From assembly GCF_932274485.2 (NCBI RefSeq), contig NC_065887.2, positions 10,016,001-10,080,000 on the forward strand: DNA of 64,000 bases. The letters are read 5' to 3'. The notes below the pieces were generated by a model. The model saw only the letters and a program-made list of their open reading frames with translations, made no database searches and was not told the origin of the DNA. Positions 59,183 through 64,000 of the stretch are shown in pieces (the stretch's first letter is position 1; every line of letters begins with the position of its first letter). This DNA is from Patella vulgata. Its lineage: Eukaryota; Mollusca; Gastropoda; Patellidae. Made by a program: the position numbers and the translations under genes.

Positions 59183-60087
59183 AGTGGTGAGTAATACAGG
59201 TGGACTATTAATGAGCAGATCCTGACATGTTGTTTTTATATATAAACAATATTTTCATTCAGATTTGTTTCTGAACAGGGCTTGGGGGACAGGCATAGCT
59301 TATATCAAACCCCTCAAACTGTCAGATATAGATACATGTGTTTACATTTTATAAATAAATATACAATGCACAAGGGACAGTCATTATGTCATAACTAGTT
59401 ATTCATAACAAAACACAACACAGGGTATATACGGATATGACTACTTCTCTATTATTTAATAACGACATTTCGTATCACATGCAGGTCACGTTTTCAAGTT
59501 AAGGATAAATAATCTAGTCAGCCTATTTACACATATTTTAGCTAAAACTAATCTGATTATAGTTGTTCCTGGAACCGTCTGGTGTTTTCGAAAATAAGTG
59601 GACAGTTTCAACATGTCCCAGATTGTCCAAAATAATATTAACTATATAGTATAGTGTTATTAAAAATAAAAATATTTTGAACAAATATTCAACAATCTTA
59701 AAAAAAAAAATTTGAGTCAAAATTTCAATTAAAATATGTCATAGTCTGAAAAATTTATCCAAATAAAAAGTCCCGATAATATAAAACTTGTTCTCATTGG
59801 AGTAGACGTGACCACCACAACCATTTATAAACCACTTTATAACTGGCTATTTAAATAAATAAAATATCCTACCGTTTATGAAACGTCCCGATTATTAGCT
59901 GGCATAGATACAACTTGTTCTCATCAGAGAGGTCGTGACCACTTCGATTCCACTGTTCACACAAACTAAATTTACGCTGTAATCTGTCTACAATTAGCGC
60001 CGCTTGAAAACAGACACAAAGCTAGCTGACCGACACACGCAGACGGCTTGTCAAAGTCGTGTCGAACTACATGTACTAGTAATTTGT

Positions 60088-60427
60088 CAATCTGTTTCAC
60101 AAAGAATTACGAGTCTCGTATAATATCTCTGTCGTAGATGACTGCCTTAACTGAATGGCGCGTGCATTGTTTACATAAGACATAACTGCTTCGGAGAGAA
60201 TGCTGCATTTTAGTCATTTTAATACCCATTTACACTAAATCGGAAATAATTTTTAACTACAAATACGTCAAACGCCTTTATTTATTTTTCCAATATATAC
60301 AAAAAATGTTTTAGAATTTAATTTGTCGCAGGAAAAAAGTTAATATTTCTAGTTCATTAAGCCGCATCAATGTCATCCTTATCAGTGATTGTCGCAGCCA
60401 AGCAAATATTCACTGCGGATCAGTGTA
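60088..60427 (+). mobile_element. MITE-B copy 3
   Basis: 340 bp, same ends, with a small interior deletion relative to the other copies. Flanked by the 9-bp duplication GTAATTTGT (60079-60087 and 60428-60436). Confidence 0.9.
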
Positions 60428-61402
60428 GTAATTTGTATGTTCGTTTCAACTTTTTCTTTTACTACATGCGTACTTACCTTTGTTGACATTTATGTCTAGG
60501 TTTCGATGAATGATAATAGAGGCAGGACCAGGATGTAAACAGATATACGAAAATGACGTCACAGCCTAGCGTATAGATTCTTTAACCAGGCATTAAAATA
60601 AATTGAAATGAGTCAACACTCTTCAATACTTTTTTTTTTTTAATCAAATTATTGTAGTATTTAGGCTCTTTTTTGGTTGTAAACAGTATGATCATAAAAA
60701 CGTTTAGGAAAATTTTACAGGCCGGGGATATGTTTGTAATATCGAACTTCCTTGTTGTGTTTCCTTTGTGATCGTAATAAAACTACAGGTTAGTTCGTTT
60801 CAACAACTTTATTGTTAAACTAGTTGGCTTCGAAGGTCCCTCGTTCTAAATAAAGCATAGATGATGGCTGTTCGGAATATTTGGGTAAGCTCTGATCAAT
60901 TCCGCTCAACACCCTCTTTTATAACCCCCTTATTTCTGCATGTTATAGACCATTACCTTATTTGGTCTACCACACACACGTCATAAACAGATAGAATTTG
61001 ATGGATATTTTGACAATGGTAAGGATTTTACCAAAATTTCACTGTTTTCTGTTTTATATATTTATAAACATGTAATTGATTTTCATTAGTTCGTGGGATT
61101 TAACTCTATAGCGAATGTTAACAATTAATGTATAAAGATACACCATGGTCTTAAGGGCCATACAACAAAAGAGCGTCCGTGAGTAATTTTCATAGAGTAT
61201 GACATTTTTGGTATTTAGAGATTGATATCCGAGTCACATTTGGTCTGTTCTTCACAGTCGTTTATTCTTATTTCTTCATTTGTTGTCGTATTTGGCCATT
61301 TGTCATTTGTACACTAAAATTAAAATTTGTATCTTAAAATCAATATTTGTTTTACAAATCAGACACTTGTCCTGATATGGGAAATCTGACTGAAAAGGGA
61401 AG

Positions 61403-61600
61403 CAGTCAGTGATGGCTCAGTGAGTAGGACGTTGGCTCGCTAACTCGGAGGTCGTTCTATCCTGACGTGGGTAGAGAGAGTGGGATTTCCTGTCGTGACC
61501 CCCCCCCCCTCCCCTCCCCTCCCCTCCCCCCCCTCCCCTCTTCCACCCATTGACAAGGAACAATATATAGTCGTTCTGTCGGCTTGAAGACCGATTGGAC
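61403..61600 (+). mobile_element. SINE-1 head half with a C-rich expansion
   Basis: Head GATGGCTCAGTGAGTAGGAC, then a CCCCT-rich run (61499-61545) and GTTCTGTCGGC. Confidence 0.65.
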
Positions 61601-61898
61601 TGATGTTGCTTCTGTGGATTTCCCGGCCATGGTATCATTTTGGATAATATATATGAAATATATGTATGTCATATCTGTGAAACTAATTAAAACATATCTT
61701 CACCAAATTTGCAGGAGGAGGTCTACAGCAGAATAGAACCATTACAAAGAAACATTATCATGGCAACATTTTTTAAACATTATTTATTACTTTTCCTAAC
61801 TATTTGTACCAGTTCCAATTCTATAGCTTTGAAATTGAAAATAAATCTGGTAGCCCCACTTCACCCCTAAGAATAGGTTTTAAAAGCAAGCTAAAGAA

Positions 61899-62265
61899 CA
61901 ATCTGATTACAATACAGATCTATATTTAGTTTCGTTCTTGTATACTTTCTATGGCCTACACTACATGAAGATCTGACCGGTTGTACTGGAAGGTCGCGTC
62001 GGGGGGTCGTACTAGCGGCTCTTGACTCTATGATGCTAGACATTGATTAATCAATCAGCGTTGACGTTTCTAGTGGTTTACCCACAATTCCGTGCATCGC
62101 ACGCCAAGAACCCACCGTAACAGATCGTTTCATTGGCTAATCCCTCACTTCAACCAGAACGCCGGTAATATAACAACTCATCCAGATCCTAGTGTAGTAA
62201 AGTAAAAACGAAATTTTGAATTATAAAATACGTAACGAAATAGGATCTGTGATTTAATCAGATTG
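61899..62265 (+). mobile_element. MITE-A copy 8
   Basis: Same family. Its right flank was split by a later SINE-1 insertion; the left flank GCTAAAGAA is matched by GCTGAAGAA beyond that SINE. Confidence 0.88.
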
Positions 62266-62505
62266 GAGGGCCTGACAAGGACAGCTGTCTAGTCCTTCGG
62301 ATGACACGAAAAACCGAGGTCCCGTGTATACATTGGAATGCACGTAAAAGATCCCTTGGCAGCTGGAATTCGATACAAGAGTAGGCGATGGTGCCGCTGC
62401 CCGGGCAAAATTTCTCTCATAGCACACTGTATGGCGTATGCCCGTCTTCATTCGCCCAGTATAGGAGCAGAACAGTAGGACGTTAAACCCCATTTCATTT
62501 TTAAT
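62266..62505 (+). mobile_element. SINE-1, 5' truncated, at the edge of MITE-A
   Basis: Target duplication TTTAATCAGATTGG, consisting of the MITE-A end plus one host base. It lies 70 bp from the stop of the TRIM-like gene. Confidence 0.9.
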
Positions 62506-62576
62506 CAGATTGGCTGAAGAAGGTCTACCAGTTTGTTTCCTTTGATTTTGTAGGAAACACGGTGACCTGTCATAGT

Positions 62577-63815
62577 TCATTCAGTTATATATATAGAACT
62601 CTGTACTATAAACTTGTTGTTTTGGTCCAGGAATCCCGACTTGGAATCTGTAAAAGTGTCCCAGTCTATATGGTTGTACGAACCATATCCGGCACCACCA
62701 GGGAAAAATTTATATGTATGTTCTTTCACTACGGTCTTTTTATCGTCTGTTAAGTTTAACAGCTCTAGTGTGAACCTAGCTTTAAAAGATTTGCCATTCT
62801 TATCTTCAGATTTCTTCAAGGCTAGATAAATACCCAATGAAGAGGTCCCCTTAAAATGCTTAACTTGTAAACACCAGGGCATGCCTTGTGTCATGAACTC
62901 ATCGCCGCAATAGAGACCGTCTGTCTTCACCAGCTTCAAATCAAACGTTGTTATCAAATTTGATGTGATTGTTAACAATTCGCCCATTAGTTTCTTTAAT
63001 GGTTCTTTGTCTATCTCCACCAATTGATAATACGGATGGCTTACCACAGGCGTGTGTATATTTTCTGATATGTCGAAATCGGTTGTGGCTTTCACCTCCG
63101 ACAACACACACGGATCAAAGGTTGTGAATATAGATTTTTGTTGTAAAACACAAGCAGAATATTCACACCATTCTTTCATTGTAGATGCAACATTGTCAAC
63201 ATCTTCTATCAGTTTGGTTATTTTAATGTTTTGCTGATTCTGTAATTGGAGAATTTCGTCTTTAATACCATCACCCATCCTCTTGGCTCTTTCATGGATT
63301 AAACCTACTTGTTTATCTACATTACTACAGGCTCTCTTACATGAGTTGTTCACTTCCGATAAGTTAGCTTTTAGAAAGTTAGAATGTTCTTGAAGCTGCT
63401 GAAGTTTAACTTCGGATGCGGTTTTAAGTTTCAGAAATGCTTCTCTCAAGTCGACCTCTGCCGCGTCCAAATTAATGAATGTGTGGTTCGTATGATCCAT
63501 ATTAACACAATCTGAACAGCATGGTTGTAGACAGTTATTACAATAAACTTCTATTTCTTTCTCCTCGTGTTCGCTACAGTATAATTCATCATCTTCATCA
63601 TTATCTTCTAGACTAATGTCATCGGCAACCTGGCTAGCACCACCTCCAGGAAGCTGGATTCTTTCCGAACAGATTAGACAGCTGAATTTGTCGAAATCAG
63701 AATGTGTCTTAACAACCTCATTGACACATTTCTCACAGAATATGTGCAGACAAGGCAGGGGTTTGGGTTCGTCAACAATATCCAAGCACATCGAGCAGGA
63801 ATGTTTAGAAGCCAT
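62577..63815 (-). CDS. RING / B-box / coiled-coil / MATH protein (TRIM37-like E3 ligase)
   Basis: Single open frame of 412 aa with no intron. RING finger at residues 7-49 (C7, C10, C22, H24, C27, C30, C46, C49), then an acidic linker (ISLEDNDEDDE), a B-box type 2 zinc site (C80, H83, C92, C95, C100, C103, H108, H111), a coiled coil at about 120-220, and a MATH (TRAF-like) fold at about 280-412 (GMPWCLQVKHFKG, FTLELLNLTDDKK). This domain order is that of TRIM37 and of the many invertebrate TRIM-MATH proteins, which ubiquitinate partners bound by the MATH domain. The protein ends soon after MATH, so it lacks TRIM37's long tail. Start: ATG in context AAAATGG at 63815. The lack of introns may mean a retroposed family member or a large-exon gene. 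Substrate unknown. Confidence 0.9.
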   Translation of the reverse strand: MASKHSCSMCLDIVDEPKPLPCLHIFCEKCVNEVVKTHSDFDKFSCLICSERIQLPGGGASQVADDISLEDNDEDDELYCSEHEEKEIEVYCNNCLQPCCSDCVNMDHTNHTFINLDAAEVDLREAFLKLKTASEVKLQQLQEHSNFLKANLSEVNNSCKRACSNVDKQVGLIHERAKRMGDGIKDEILQLQNQQNIKITKLIEDVDNVASTMKEWCEYSACVLQQKSIFTTFDPCVLSEVKATTDFDISENIHTPVVSHPYYQLVEIDKEPLKKLMGELLTITSNLITTFDLKLVKTDGLYCGDEFMTQGMPWCLQVKHFKGTSSLGIYLALKKSEDKNGKSFKARFTLELLNLTDDKKTVVKEHTYKFFPGGAGYGSYNHIDWDTFTDSKSGFLDQNNKFIVQSSIYITE

Positions 63816-64000
63816 TTTGTTTCAGGTACAATATGTGTGTGAGTGTTGATTATAAATGGCGACGATCCACCCACTGTTCAAGGTACACTGAAGTATTATG
63901 ACTGTGTATTATATATATACTTTTATCTATTAATGTTACATATCTGATACAAAATATCCATTTCGTCCTATCTGATAATGATCTCCATTTAATAACTATT

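Larger units (their letters stand above)
59195..61898. other. Intergenic region
   Basis: Mostly unrecognised AT-rich DNA. It holds MITE-B copy 3, a SINE-1 fragment and two imperfect repeats of about 55 bp (59771-59826, 59886-59942; AACTTGTTCTCAT). No gene seen. Confidence 0.5.

Overview
The window is animal nuclear DNA: split genes with GT-AG introns, about 30% or more interspersed repeats, and no bacterial, plasmid or CRISPR signature. The tandem chitin synthases, the type of tRNA-headed SINEs (one with a 'Meta'-like core, GGTTTCCTCCCACTGC) and a nicotinamidase gene point to a lophotrochozoan, most likely a mollusc and perhaps a gastropod. The species assignment is inference.

Layout. (1) 496-18009, + strand: chitin synthase A (CHS-A), 12 coding exons in the window, with the first exon upstream of base 1. 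(2) 18010-20596: intergenic, AT-rich minisatellites and repeat fragments. (3) 20597-46323, + strand: chitin synthase B (CHS-B), which I could assemble completely as 14 coding exons with every splice phase consistent (1695 aa). The two genes are a head-to-tail tandem duplicate: intron positions and phases match and several exons have identical lengths (100, 173, 154, 201 and 398 nt). (4) 46324-48092: intergenic, with a long AT-rich minisatellite. (5) 55840-48093, - strand: a five-coding-exon nicotinamidase/isochorismatase-family gene (284 aa) with a predicted signal peptide. Its last intron holds a 1527-bp Tc1-type transposon whose transposase frame is open. (6) 55841-62576: repeat-rich intergenic DNA. 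(7) 63815-62577, - strand: an intronless RING / B-box / coiled-coil / MATH protein of the TRIM37-like kind.

Mobile DNA fills the introns and intergenic stretches. There are two tRNA-headed SINE families (SINE-1 with an ATTTC tail, SINE-2 with a TC tail) that share the same 3' end (GGACGTTAAACCCCATTTC). Two short inverted-repeat families (MITE-A and MITE-B) both begin CAATCTG and both make 9-bp target duplications. There are also TTAA-associated elements, a hAT-like element, a fold-back element with AACCCTAA-like words, and a small element carrying a MADF-like coding fragment. Many are nested and datable by their target duplications; the best case is hAT > MITE-A > MITE-B at 25282-26165. I found no retrovirus, LTR element or Polinton that I could support.

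How the genes relate: the two chitin synthases are plasma-membrane enzymes that polymerise UDP-GlcNAc into chitin (shell matrix, radula or gut lining in molluscs, from general knowledge). The nicotinamidase and the ubiquitin-ligase-like gene have no evident functional link to them.
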